DNA of 23,765 bases from JALQUL01 sp040382935. Its GTDB lineage: Bacteria > Pseudomonadota > Gammaproteobacteria > Burkholderiales > Burkholderiaceae_C. A program made the translations under genes and the position numbers. The notes beneath the pieces were generated by a model, which saw only the letters and a program-made list of their open reading frames with translations, did not search any database and had not been told where the DNA came from. This document shows, piece by piece, positions 7,498 to 14,457 of the stretch. Position 1 is the first letter of the stretch, and each line of letters opens with the position of its first letter. The stretch spans positions 1 through 23,765 of the forward strand of contig JBEIEP010000042.1 of assembly GCA_040382935.1 (NCBI GenBank), given 5' to 3'.

Positions 7498-7552
7498 AAC
7501 AAACAAAAAAAGAGTCGTTTGTTATCTGACAGGGCTTGGTCACAATCCGCCC
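7498..7552 (+). promoter_or_regulatory. Conserved 55-bp upstream element, copy 2 (before second binding protein)
   Basis: This shares with 6343-6397 the 5' AACAAACAAAAA, a central GTCGTT, GGCTT, and a 3' AATCCGCCC, in the same length of 55 bp. Here the first part also forms an imperfect inverted repeat (ATAAACAAAC with GTTTGTTAT downstream), like a site for a LysR-type dimer. The position 43 nt before the gene suggests that the second binding-protein gene has its own copy of the same sulfur-responsive promoter. Confidence 0.6.
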
Positions 7553-7595
7553 CTAGGTCAAAACCCTTGCTTTTTTTGTGAATAGGACAAATACC

Positions 7596-8588
7596 ATGAA
7601 ACTTCGTATCACTACCCTTTTGGCGGCGGCACTGTTGGGTGCCTCGTCCTTGGCATCAGCCCAAACCCTGCTCAACGCGTCTTACGACGTGGCGCGGGAG
7701 TTTTACAAAGACATTAACACCGCCTTTGTGGCGCATTACAAAAAGACCACTGGCAAAGACATCAAAATTGACCAGGCCCACGGCGGCTCCAGCGCCCAGG
7801 CGCGGGCGGTGAACGACGGCTTGGATGCCGATGTGGTGACCATGAACACCACCACCGACATTGAGTTTTTGGCGGGCAACGGCGTGGTGGCCAAAGACTG
7901 GGCCACGCGCTTCCCCAACAATGCCGCACCCACCACCTCCACCATGCTGTTTTTGGTGCGTAACGGCAATCCCAAAGGCATTAAGGATTGGGACGATTTG
8001 GTCAAACCCGGCATACAGGTGATTGTGGTCAACCCCAAAACCGGAGGCAATGGCCGTATGGCGTACTTGGCCGCTTGGGCCTATGCCCGTAAAAAAGGCA
8101 TGAACGACGCGGCCGCGGCCGAGTTTGTGGGCAAGCTGTTTAAAAATGTGCCCGTGCTAGCCAAAGGCGGGCGCGATGCCACCACCATTTTCTTGCAACG
8201 CAATATTGGCGACGTGTTGGTGACGTTTGAGTCCGAAGTGGTGTCGGTGGACAAGGAGTTTGGCGCAGGCAAGGTCGATGCCGTACACCCCTCAGTCAGC
8301 ATCATTGCCGAAAACCCCGTGGCCGTGGTGGAGCGTACCGTTAACAAAAAAGGCACGGGTGAATTGGCCCGCGCCTACCTTAACTACCTGTACACCGACG
8401 AGGCGCAAGAGATTGCTGCCAAGCATGCCTTGCGGCCCCGTTCAGCGGCCTTGCTCAAAAAATACGCCAGTACCTTTAAGCCCATCCAATTGGTGCCGGT
8501 GAGCGAGTATTTTGGTTCGCTTAGCGAAGCGCAAAAGGTGCACTTTAACGACGGTGGCCTGTTCGACAAGATCTATACCGTCAAGTAA
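7596..8588 (+). CDS. Second periplasmic sulfate-binding-protein homologue
   Basis: A 330-residue Sbp-family protein with signal peptide (cut after LASA, about residue 23) and the family start TLLNASYDVAREFY. It aligns with the preceding Sbp throughout but differs at the ligand loops: NPKTGGNGRMAYLAAW instead of SGGARWNYLAAW, GGRDATT instead of GARGSSV, and FESEV instead of WENEA, so the usual Trp contact is Phe. It could have another affinity or bind a related oxyanion; that is inference. ATG 7596 follows AGGACA, and an upstream in-frame GTG (7578) lacks a better site. It ends 9 nt before cysT, so it is cotranscribed with the permeases and may be the main partner of this transporter. Confidence 0.9.
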   Translation: MKLRITTLLAAALLGASSLASAQTLLNASYDVAREFYKDINTAFVAHYKKTTGKDIKIDQAHGGSSAQARAVNDGLDADVVTMNTTTDIEFLAGNGVVAKDWATRFPNNAAPTTSTMLFLVRNGNPKGIKDWDDLVKPGIQVIVVNPKTGGNGRMAYLAAWAYARKKGMNDAAAAEFVGKLFKNVPVLAKGGRDATTIFLQRNIGDVLVTFESEVVSVDKEFGAGKVDAVHPSVSIIAENPVAVVERTVNKKGTGELARAYLNYLYTDEAQEIAAKHALRPRSAALLKKYASTFKPIQLVPVSEYFGSLSEAQKVHFNDGGLFDKIYTVK

Positions 8589-8597
8589 GTTTTACCC

Positions 8598-9446
8598 ATG
8601 GCCTTCTTTTCTACAGCGCGTAGGCACCGACCGGCGCGGGTGTTGCCCGGCTTCAATATCACGCTGGGGTTTAGCATCACCTACCTTAGTTTGATCGTGT
8701 TAATCCCGCTGTCGGCGCTGGTGTTTAAAACCTTTACCCTGACTTGGGAGCAGTTTTGGGCGGCGGTCACCGGCCCTAGGGTGCTGGCCTCGTACCGTCT
8801 TACCTTTGGGGCATCGTTGATTGCCGCCTTGGTAAACGTGGTGTTTGGCCTGCTGGTGGCCTGGGTGCTGGTGCGTTACAACTTTTGGGGTAAAAAAGTG
8901 GTGGACGCCCTGGTCGATCTGCCCTTTGCCTTGCCCACGGCGGTGGCGGGTATCTCGCTCACCGCCTTGCTGGCGGGCAATGGTTGGATTGGCCAGTACC
9001 TAGAACCCATGGGCATCAAGCTGGCGTTTAACCCCAACGGCGTGGTGATTGCCTTGATCTTTATTGGCCTACCGTTTGTGGTCAGAACCGTGCAACCGGT
9101 ATTAGAGGACGCTGAAAAAGAGCTAGAAGAGGCCGCCACTTGTTTGGGCGCAACCCGTTGGCAAACCTTTAGCCGGGTGATTTTTCCGTCTATCTTGCCA
9201 GCGCTGCTCACCGGGTTTGCCATGGCTTTTGCGCGGGCGATTGGTGAGTACGGATCGGTGATTTTTATCGCGGGCAATATGCCCATGATCTCAGAGATTA
9301 CCCCGCTCATCATCATTAGCAAGCTAGAGCAATACGACTACGCGGGTGCCACCGCAGTGGCCTTGGTGATGCTGGTGATTTCATTTGCCCTGCTGCTCGT
9401 GATTAACGGTTTGCAAGCCTGGCGGCGTCGATTGGCAGGAGCCTGA
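8598..9446 (+). CDS. cysT: Sulfate ABC transporter permease CysT (CysU)
   Basis: A 282-residue inner-membrane permease with about six hydrophobic helices. It carries the EAA loop that docks on the ATPase (EEAATCLGATRWQTFSRV, about residues 176-193) and the conserved IGEYGSVIFIAGNMP segment of CysT. With CysW it forms the channel through which sulfate passes from the binding protein. It starts 9 nt after the second binding-protein gene and ends 2 nt before cysW, so the group is one operon. The N-terminus is basic and cytoplasmic (FFSTARRHRPARV). Length is normal for the family. Confidence 0.96.
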   Translation: MAFFSTARRHRPARVLPGFNITLGFSITYLSLIVLIPLSALVFKTFTLTWEQFWAAVTGPRVLASYRLTFGASLIAALVNVVFGLLVAWVLVRYNFWGKKVVDALVDLPFALPTAVAGISLTALLAGNGWIGQYLEPMGIKLAFNPNGVVIALIFIGLPFVVRTVQPVLEDAEKELEEAATCLGATRWQTFSRVIFPSILPALLTGFAMAFARAIGEYGSVIFIAGNMPMISEITPLIIISKLEQYDYAGATAVALVMLVISFALLLVINGLQAWRRRLAGA

Positions 9447-9448
9447 AT

Positions 9449-10330
9449 ATGAGCCATCCTTCTACAACCGTAAGAGCTACCGCGCCAGGGGGTATTACCG
9501 AACCCTTTTGGGTACGCGCCTTGCTGATTGGCACCGCGCTGGCGTTTATGTTCTTGTTTTTGGTGTTGCCGCTGGCCGCTGTGTTTGCAGAGGCGCTACG
9601 CAAAGGCGGGCAAGCGTATCTGGATGCGCTTAAAGAGCCTGATGCTTGGTCGGCCATTCGTTTAACACTGATAACGGCGATGATTGCCGTGCCTTTGAAC
9701 CTGGTGTTTGGTGTGTCGGCCGCGTGGGCCATTGCCAAGTACGAGTTCAGGGGCAAGGCGTTTTTAACCACCTTGGTGGACTTGCCGTTTTCAGTATCGC
9801 CCGTGGTGGCGGGCTTGATCTATGTGTTGATGTTTGGTGCCCAGGGCTGGTTTGGCCCCTGGCTACAAGCGCACGATATCAAGATTATCTTTGCCGTGCC
9901 CGGCATTGTGCTGGCTACGGTGTTTGTAACCTTTCCGTTTATTGCGCGTGAGCTGATCCCATTGATGCAGGCCCAGGGCAACGAGGAGGAGCAGGCCGCC
10001 ATTGTGCTGGGGGCGACTGGCTGGCAAACGTTTTGGCGCGTCACGCTACCCAATATTAAATGGGGTTTGATCTACGGCGTGATTTTGTGTAACGCCAGGG
10101 CCATGGGCGAGTTTGGGGCCGTATCAGTAGTGTCTGGGCATATCCGTGGGCAAACCAACACCATGCCGCTGCACGTCGAAATTTTGTACAACGAGTACCA
10201 ATCCGTGGCCGCGTTCGCCGTGGCCTCTTTGCTGGCCCTGCTGGCGTTGGTAACCCTTGTGATTAAGTCAGTGGTGGAGTGGCTGCACGCCCGTGAGATG
10301 AGTGCCAGCACCAACCTAAGACCCGAGTGA
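9449..10330 (+). CDS. cysW: Sulfate ABC transporter permease CysW
   Basis: The second permease, 293 residues with about six membrane segments. It has the EAA loop (EEQAAIVLGATGWQTFWRV) and the CysW-type ARAMGEFGAVSVVSGHIRGQ segment. It pairs with CysT. Its stop codon overlaps the region of the cysA start, where a GTG at 10327 and an ATG at 10339 lie within 12 nt, so the genes are translationally linked. No defect is seen. Confidence 0.96.
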   Translation: MSHPSTTVRATAPGGITEPFWVRALLIGTALAFMFLFLVLPLAAVFAEALRKGGQAYLDALKEPDAWSAIRLTLITAMIAVPLNLVFGVSAAWAIAKYEFRGKAFLTTLVDLPFSVSPVVAGLIYVLMFGAQGWFGPWLQAHDIKIIFAVPGIVLATVFVTFPFIARELIPLMQAQGNEEEQAAIVLGATGWQTFWRVTLPNIKWGLIYGVILCNARAMGEFGAVSVVSGHIRGQTNTMPLHVEILYNEYQSVAAFAVASLLALLALVTLVIKSVVEWLHAREMSASTNLRPE

Positions 10331-10338
10331 GCAATACC

Positions 10339-11436
10339 ATGAGCATAGAAATCCGAAACATCCACAAAAATTTTGGCGACTTTAAAGCGCTGGACAACGT
10401 TAACCTGGACATTCAATCAGGCGAACTGATTGCGCTGTTAGGCCCCAGTGGCTGTGGCAAAACCACTTTGCTGCGCATTATTGCGGGCTTAGAGACAGCC
10501 GATAGCGGCTCCATTTTGTTCAGCGGTGAAGACACCACCCATGTACACGTGCGAGAACGCCAGGTGGGTTTTGTGTTCCAGCATTACGCCCTGTTCCGCC
10601 ATATGACGGTGTTTGAAAACGTGGCCTTTGGCCTACGCGTCAAGCCCCGCGCCACCCGGCCCTCTGAGGCACAAATCAAGCAAAAAGTGCTGGAGCTGCT
10701 GCGCTTGGTGCAACTAGACTGGCTGGCCGACCGCTATCCCTCGCAACTGTCAGGCGGGCAACGCCAACGCATTGCACTGGCCAGAGCTTTGGCCGTAGAG
10801 CCCAAGGTGCTCTTGCTAGACGAGCCCTTTGGGGCACTGGATGCCAAGGTGCGCAAAGAGCTACGCCGCTGGCTGCGCCGCCTGCACGACGACCTGAATG
10901 TGACCACTATTTTTGTGACGCACGACCAAGAAGAAGCACTAGAAGTCTCTGACCGTGTGGTGGTGATGAACCACGGCAAGATCGAACAAACCGGCAGCCC
11001 CCAGCAGGTCTGGAGCGAACCGGCCAGCGCCTTTGTGGTGGGATTTTTGGGTGACGTGAACCAGTTCAAAGGCCCGGTGCACCAAGGCCAGGTACAAATA
11101 GGACAGGGCCAACAGTCTGTGCAAGTCCCCTTAACAGAAGGCGGCGCCACAACAGGCACATCCGCCATCGCCTACGTGCGCCCCTACGATTTTGAAGTGC
11201 AACGCTACGCCAGCGGCCAAAGCGGCATTGCCGCCCAATTGGTACGCACCATGGTGGTCGGGCCATTGGCGCGTATGGAGTTGGTGATGCAAAGCGCAGG
11301 GGAGGGGGGTACAGGGCCTGCGCAAATCATTGAGGCGCAAATCCCGACTTCGCTGTTTGAGCAACAGGGGTTTGCTGAGGGGGATACGTTGTTGCTGACG
11401 CCTCGGAAGGCTAAGGTGTTTTTGGATGGGGCTTAG
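10339..11436 (+). CDS. cysA: Sulfate/thiosulfate ABC transporter ATPase CysA
   Basis: A 365-residue ABC ATPase that powers sulfate import. It has Walker A (GPSGCGKTT, about residues 35-43), the signature LSGGQRQRIALARALA, Walker B (LLLDEPFGALD) and the switch His (FVTHDQEEAL). After about residue 235 a TOBE-type regulatory domain follows. The start MSIEIRNIHKNFG matches E. coli CysA (MSIEI), which favours ATG 10339; an alternative GTG at 10327 overlaps the cysW stop and would add four residues. It is the last gene of the transporter operon. No convincing terminator with a T-tract is seen after it. Confidence 0.96.
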   Translation: MSIEIRNIHKNFGDFKALDNVNLDIQSGELIALLGPSGCGKTTLLRIIAGLETADSGSILFSGEDTTHVHVRERQVGFVFQHYALFRHMTVFENVAFGLRVKPRATRPSEAQIKQKVLELLRLVQLDWLADRYPSQLSGGQRQRIALARALAVEPKVLLLDEPFGALDAKVRKELRRWLRRLHDDLNVTTIFVTHDQEEALEVSDRVVVMNHGKIEQTGSPQQVWSEPASAFVVGFLGDVNQFKGPVHQGQVQIGQGQQSVQVPLTEGGATTGTSAIAYVRPYDFEVQRYASGQSGIAAQLVRTMVVGPLARMELVMQSAGEGGTGPAQIIEAQIPTSLFEQQGFAEGDTLLLTPRKAKVFLDGA

Positions 11437-11449
11437 CGCGTGGTTGATT

Positions 11450-11560
11450 TCATAACGCGTTAAGCGGAATCTTAAGATAAGCCACCCCGTTGGCCTCAAT
11501 CTGGCGCTGCACAGCGACTTCTTCTTTTAGCCGCTGTATTTCTGTATCTGGAATGCCTGC
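11450..11560 (-). pseudogene. Orphan copy of the dioxygenase gene 3' end
   Basis: On the minus strand this frame ends NGVAYLKIPLNAL plus stop, identical in protein to the last 13 residues of the metallohydrolase gene ending at 12668. The DNA has a 21-bp identical core (11465-11485); outside it the codons differ but encode the same amino acids (for example TTG/CTT, AAT/AAC, CTG/TTA). The residues before it (IPDTEIQRLKEEVAVQRQIE) do not match the metallohydrolase and faintly recall the start of CHC2-type primases, so this may be a chimera of two remnants. No complete gene is present between 11437 and 11715. Confidence 0.5.
11465..11485. repeat. 21-bp direct repeat, left copy
   Basis: Identical to 12683-12703. 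It starts CGGAATCTTAAGATAAGCC and contains the palindrome ATCTTAAGAT. The two copies enclose the degraded HTH, antitoxin and PIN genes (about 1.2 kb). Confidence 0.8.
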
Positions 11561-11714
11561 CGTGCCTGTCTTTCGTGCGTTGCCGATATACTGCGTGTTC
11601 CTAAAAAATTTGATGGACGGTATCATATGCACCATGCGTATAAACGTCAAAGCACCCACTTTCCCTGCTGAGCCATCTTTTCTAGACTTGGGCCATGACT
11701 CAGGAAGTCTGACC

Positions 11715-11837
11715 ATGGGCAAAGGTATGGAAGTGGCCGCTGAGTTGGATATCTCTCAGCGCCTGGTAGCCTACTACGAGAGCGCTGTGGCCACCCCGCC
11801 CGCGCACCTGCGCAGCAAAATGGAGAACAGAGCATGA
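11715..11837 (+). pseudogene. Truncated XRE-type helix-turn-helix gene
   Basis: The frame contains VAAELDISQRLVAYYESAVA followed by TPPAHL, a clear match to the recognition-helix part of small XRE-family regulators (typically AEELGVSQRLVAYYE, then PPAHLLPKLA). The helices before this point are missing or scrambled, and the protein ends five residues after RSKM instead of continuing. About 40 codons remain. The stop codon overlaps the ATG of the next gene (ATGA), suggesting that it was the first gene of a small operon with the antitoxin and PIN genes. It is probably non-functional. Confidence 0.6.
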
Positions 11838-12148
11838 ATGCCGTAGTGTTTGAGCATGTGAGTTTGAGCGACCTCCCCGCCGCTTGGCGCAGCAAGTTAC
11901 CCAAAACCGGCTTTTCGCGCAAGTCACGCGTGACAGTGCGTATTGAACAAGAAGAGGCACCGGATGCACCGGATGGGCCGGCAGACAAGGCGCAAGCCGA
12001 CCTGCAAGCGCTGATGGTCAATCCGATGTTTGGCATGTGGGCCGACCGCAAGGATATGGCCGATGTGGGGGCCTATATCCGCACGGTAAGGGCACCACGC
12101 CTGAACGTAGATGGCACACGGCGCAAAATTGATGTTGATCGACTCTGA
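11834..12148 (+). CDS. Antitoxin of a PIN-type toxin-antitoxin pair
   Basis: A 104-residue protein of the kind found directly upstream of PIN toxins in beta-proteobacteria. The N-terminal half (LSDLPAAWRSKL, then RVTVRIEQEE) is a small DNA-binding or dimerisation region. The C-terminal MFGMWADRKDMADVGAYIRT followed by RAPR is the usual toxin-wrapping helix. It overlaps the following PIN gene by 17 nt, as is common in such pairs. The frame is intact. Because the toxin gene beside it seems to have lost part of its active site, this antitoxin may now be an orphan. I do not assign a named family such as VapB with certainty. Confidence 0.65.
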   Translation: MNAVVFEHVSLSDLPAAWRSKLPKTGFSRKSRVTVRIEQEEAPDAPDGPADKAQADLQALMVNPMFGMWADRKDMADVGAYIRTVRAPRLNVDGTRRKIDVDRL

Positions 12149-12431
12149 CGTGTTGGTGTGGATGACCCGAGGGCAGGTGGGTGCAGCGCAGCGTTTGGCG
12201 CAGATCAAGAAGGGCTTGGCCATGAGCAAGGCGCATATCCTGCCGATAACGCCCAGCATTACCGAGCGAGCTATGGCCTTGATTGACAGCCACGCGCTCT
12301 CCAACGGGCTGCAACTGGGCGATGCTTTGATTGCCGCCACGGCCCTAGAGCATGGGTTGACCCTGCTTACGGGCAATAAGAAACATTTTGCGAAGCTGCC
12401 GGGCCTGGAGCTAGAGGTGTTTAAGCCTTGA
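12132..12431 (+). pseudogene. VapC-like PIN toxin with internal deletion
   Basis: The 99-residue frame begins MLIDSDVLVWMTRG, with the first PIN aspartates, and ends with DALIAATALEHGLTLLTGN, KKHF and LELEVF, the normal C-terminal core with its acidic residue. Family members are about 125-130 residues; here QRLAQIKK jumps straight to GLAMSKAHILPIT. The segment that normally reads like SAVTYMELLQG, carrying the essential Glu of the PIN site, is missing. The reading frame is kept. It is likely an inactive ribonuclease, although it may still bind its antitoxin. It starts inside the antitoxin gene. The 12432-12667 stretch after it holds no gene; a 6-bp hairpin GCGGCT/AGCCGC (12448-12468) without a T-tract is the only structure seen. 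Confidence 0.7.
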
Positions 12432-12667
12432 CGAGGCTACCCAACCAGCGGCTCAAATAAGAAGCCGCCCAGCATCTACAGCTAGCGACTGGGGATGTGT
12501 GTTTCTAGCATCTTCAACACAATTTTTGCTGCTTCAAGTGAGTTGTGCCAAGTCTTGAAGCCGAGCGCACACGTCATCGGGTAGACGAATGGATTCTATG
12601 GCCAAAACGCTCCATACAGGCATTTGCCGTGGTGTACCCGGCTCGCTTCAGATGGATTGCTAGCGTC

Positions 12668-13549
12668 CTACAGCGCATTCAACGGAATCTTAAGATAAGC
12701 CACGCCATTGTCCTCTTTGGGTGGCAGGGCACCTGCACGGATGTTGATTTGCACGGCCGGCAAGATCAGTACCGGCATTTCTAGGGTGGCGTCGCGCTGG
12801 GTGCGCATGGCTACAAATTGTTCCATACCGATGCCATCGTGCACATGGATGTTGCGGGCTTTTTGCTCGGCGACGGTGGTTTCGCTGGCGATGGGGCGAT
12901 CGTTGGGGGGGTAGTCGTGGCACATAAACAGCCGGGTTTGTGCGGGCAGGCTTAAGATTTTTTGAACCGAGGCGTAAAGGGTGCGTGCATCGCCCCCCGG
13001 AAAATCGCAACGTGCGGTGCCTACATCGGGCATAAACATCGTGTCACCCACAAATACCGCGTCGCCGAACTGGTAGGCCACGCAAGCTGGGGTGTGGCCG
13101 GGTACAAACAACACTTTACCAACCAAATCACCCACGGCAAAGGTTTCGTCACTGGTCAGTAATTGGTCAAACTGCGAGCCGTCTTGTTTGAACTCATTTT
13201 CTAGGTTGAACACCCCTTTAAAGACTTTTTGCACCTGGGTGATGTGGTCCCCAATGGCAATCTTGCCGCCCAAAATGGACTTGAGATAGGGCGCAGCGCT
13301 AAGGTGATCGGCGTGGGCGTGGGTTTCTAAGATCCATTGCACTTGCAGGCCTTGGTCTTGCACATAGGCAACCACCTTGTCAGCCGAGGTGGTTTTTGTG
13401 CGGCCCGATTTTGGGTCGTAGTCCAGCACCGAATCGATGATGGCGCAGGCGCTGCCGGGGCCTTGGTGCACCACGTAGGTAAATGTCCAGGTGGCCTTGT
13501 CAAAGATGGGGTGAACGATGGGGTGGGGGGTGGATGCAAGGGTGTTCAT
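12668..13549 (-). CDS. Metallo-beta-lactamase-fold persulfide dioxygenase-like protein
   Basis: A 293-residue protein with the full metal-binding set of the glyoxalase II/ETHE1/Blh group: THAHADHL (His77, His79, Asp81, His82), His152 in GHTPAC, Asp169 in GDTMFMPDVGTARCDFPGG, and His211 in MCHDYPP. Related enzymes (Blh, ETHE1, SdoA) oxidise glutathione persulfide to sulfite, which clears sulfide stress. The divergent neighbour is a BigR-like repressor, the classical regulator of Blh, which supports that role. ATG 13549 is preferred to the TTG just upstream because AAGGAAT precedes it. The promoter is at 13577-13605. A general MBL hydrolase is the fallback call. Confidence 0.9.
   Translation of the reverse strand: MNTLASTPHPIVHPIFDKATWTFTYVVHQGPGSACAIIDSVLDYDPKSGRTKTTSADKVVAYVQDQGLQVQWILETHAHADHLSAAPYLKSILGGKIAIGDHITQVQKVFKGVFNLENEFKQDGSQFDQLLTSDETFAVGDLVGKVLFVPGHTPACVAYQFGDAVFVGDTMFMPDVGTARCDFPGGDARTLYASVQKILSLPAQTRLFMCHDYPPNDRPIASETTVAEQKARNIHVHDGIGMEQFVAMRTQRDATLEMPVLILPAVQINIRAGALPPKEDNGVAYLKIPLNAL
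12683..12703. repeat. 21-bp direct repeat, right copy (in the dioxygenase 3' end)
   Basis: Same 21 bp as 11465-11485. Here it is part of the intact C-terminal coding sequence (VAYLKIP) of the metallohydrolase on the minus strand, so this is the resident copy. Confidence 0.8.
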
Positions 13550-13576
13550 CAATGATTCCTTAAATAAGTTAACGAT

Positions 13577-13605
13577 AGTATATTGACAAGTAGATTAAAA
13601 TTCAA
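13577..13605 (-). promoter_or_regulatory. Sigma-70 promoter of the dioxygenase gene
   Basis: On the minus strand a -35 TTGAAT (13600-13605) and a -10 TATACT (13577-13582) are exactly 17 nt apart. They lie 28 nt before the start codon and interlock with the promoter of the regulator gene on the other strand. Confidence 0.75.
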
Positions 13606-13611
13606 TAGAAT
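13583..13611 (+). promoter_or_regulatory. Sigma-70 promoter of the bigR-like operon
   Basis: A consensus -35 TTGACA (13583-13588), a 17-nt spacer and a -10 TAGAAT (13606-13611) are present about 75 nt before the regulator start codon. The -10 box overlaps the -35 box region of the divergent gene. Confidence 0.8.
13600..13611. promoter_or_regulatory. Candidate repressor operator between the divergent genes
   Basis: The palindrome ATTCAATAGAAT (ATTC, 4 nt, GAAT) covers the -10 of the regulator operon and the -35 of the dioxygenase gene. A wider TATTGA...TCAATA inverted pair (13581-13606) surrounds it. A dimer of the ArsR-type regulator bound here would shut both promoters. Binding is inferred from position and symmetry. 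Confidence 0.55.
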
Positions 13612-13686
13612 ATGAAAAATTAAATTAACAAGTGCTTATGGAATGGCTTATGGAAGCCTTCCATCAGCGAGTCAACGGAGGTATCC

Positions 13687-13995
13687 ATGAGCACCATCTC
13701 AGAAGAATTGGCCCAGATGCAAATGGTAGCGGCTCAAGCGTGTCGGTTGATGAAGGTCTTGTCCAACCCCGATCGCCTAATGATTCTTTGCCAACTGGCG
13801 CAAGGTGAGATGCGCGTGGGCGATATTGAAAACCGCTTGGGTATTGAGCAGCCCACCTTGTCGCAGCAATTGACGGTGTTGCGTGACGAGGAACTGGTGA
13901 GCACACGCCGCGAGGGCAAGGCCATTTATTACCAGGCCACCAGTGCCAAGGCCTCGGCGGTGATTGAAGTTTTGTATGAACAGTTTTGCAAATAA
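13687..13995 (+). CDS. bigR: ArsR-family persulfide-responsive repressor (BigR/SqrR-like)
   Basis: A 102-residue winged-helix repressor. The recognition region is GIEQPTLSQQLTVLRDEELV followed by the wing TRREGKAIYY. Cys35 and Cys101 are 66 residues apart, the same spacing as the redox pair Cys42/Cys108 of BigR (and the equivalent pair of SqrR), which forms a tetrasulfide or disulfide link on exposure to persulfides and releases DNA. Typical metal-binding motifs of ArsR or SmtB are absent. It diverges from the persulfide dioxygenase-like gene and heads an operon of membrane sulfur transporters. It has a GGAGG sequence 6 nt before its ATG. An extra cysteine, Cys19, is not part of the known pair. 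Confidence 0.9.
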   Translation: MSTISEELAQMQMVAAQACRLMKVLSNPDRLMILCQLAQGEMRVGDIENRLGIEQPTLSQQLTVLRDEELVSTRREGKAIYYQATSAKASAVIEVLYEQFCK

Positions 13996-14007
13996 GAAGG
14001 GCAGATC

Positions 14008-14445
14008 ATGACTATCGATTGGAACAACTTTACGCCTTGGCTTTCGCTGGGGGGTGGCATTTTGCTGGGCTTGGCATCGGCGGCCTTCATTTTGGTGAAC
14101 GGTCGCGTGCTGGGCATCAGTGGCATTTTGGCCGGGCTTTTGTCTCCCAGTGTTAAGGATGCCGGGTGGCGCATTGCGTTTTTGCTGGGCTTGGCGGCAT
14201 CGCCCTGGGTGGCGCTTCTGGTGTTTCCAGCCAACTGGCTACAGGCCCCCCGAGTTGACGCCGGTTTTGCGGCTATCGCGGTGGCAGGCTTGTTGGTGGG
14301 CTTTGGGACTCGGCTGGGGTCGGGCTGTACCAGTGGCCACGGGGTTTGCGGCATGTCGCGCCAATCACCACGCTCATTGGTGGCAACGATCACCTTTATG
14401 GCGGCTGGGTTCATAACCGTGTTTTTGCTCAAACATATTTTTTAA
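14008..14445 (+). CDS. YeeE/YedE-family half-transporter (first)
   Basis: A 145-residue membrane protein with four or so hydrophobic helices. It carries the family motif GSGCTSGHGVCGMSR (Cys107 and Cys114). YeeE/YedE (DUF395) proteins move sulfur compounds; the full-length TsuA imports thiosulfate by passing it along conserved cysteines. Here the function is split into two consecutive half-length genes, as is usual in BigR operons. It lies 12 nt after the regulator gene and 12 nt before its partner. The likely substrate is thiosulfate or another reduced sulfur species; direction of transport is not evident. Confidence 0.88.
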   Translation: MTIDWNNFTPWLSLGGGILLGLASAAFILVNGRVLGISGILAGLLSPSVKDAGWRIAFLLGLAASPWVALLVFPANWLQAPRVDAGFAAIAVAGLLVGFGTRLGSGCTSGHGVCGMSRQSPRSLVATITFMAAGFITVFLLKHIF

Positions 14446-14457
14446 AAGAGGTCTTTT

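Noticed and set aside
8876..9771. Minus-strand frames opposite cysT and cysW
   Set aside because: Shadows of membrane-protein genes; the forward frames have all family motifs.
11500..11560. Fragment of a CHC2-type DNA primase on the minus strand (EIQRLKEEVAVQRQIEANGV)
   Set aside because: The resemblance is short and from memory; it is mentioned under the remnant but not claimed as a separate gene.
11490..11837. 115-codon plus-strand frame as a complete HTH protein
   Set aside because: Only the last 40 codons resemble an HTH regulator; the earlier part is unrelated and overlaps the dioxygenase-tail remnant on the other strand.
12448..12468. Intrinsic terminator after the PIN remnant
   Set aside because: The GCGGCT/AGCCGC stem is only 6 bp and no T-tract follows on either strand.
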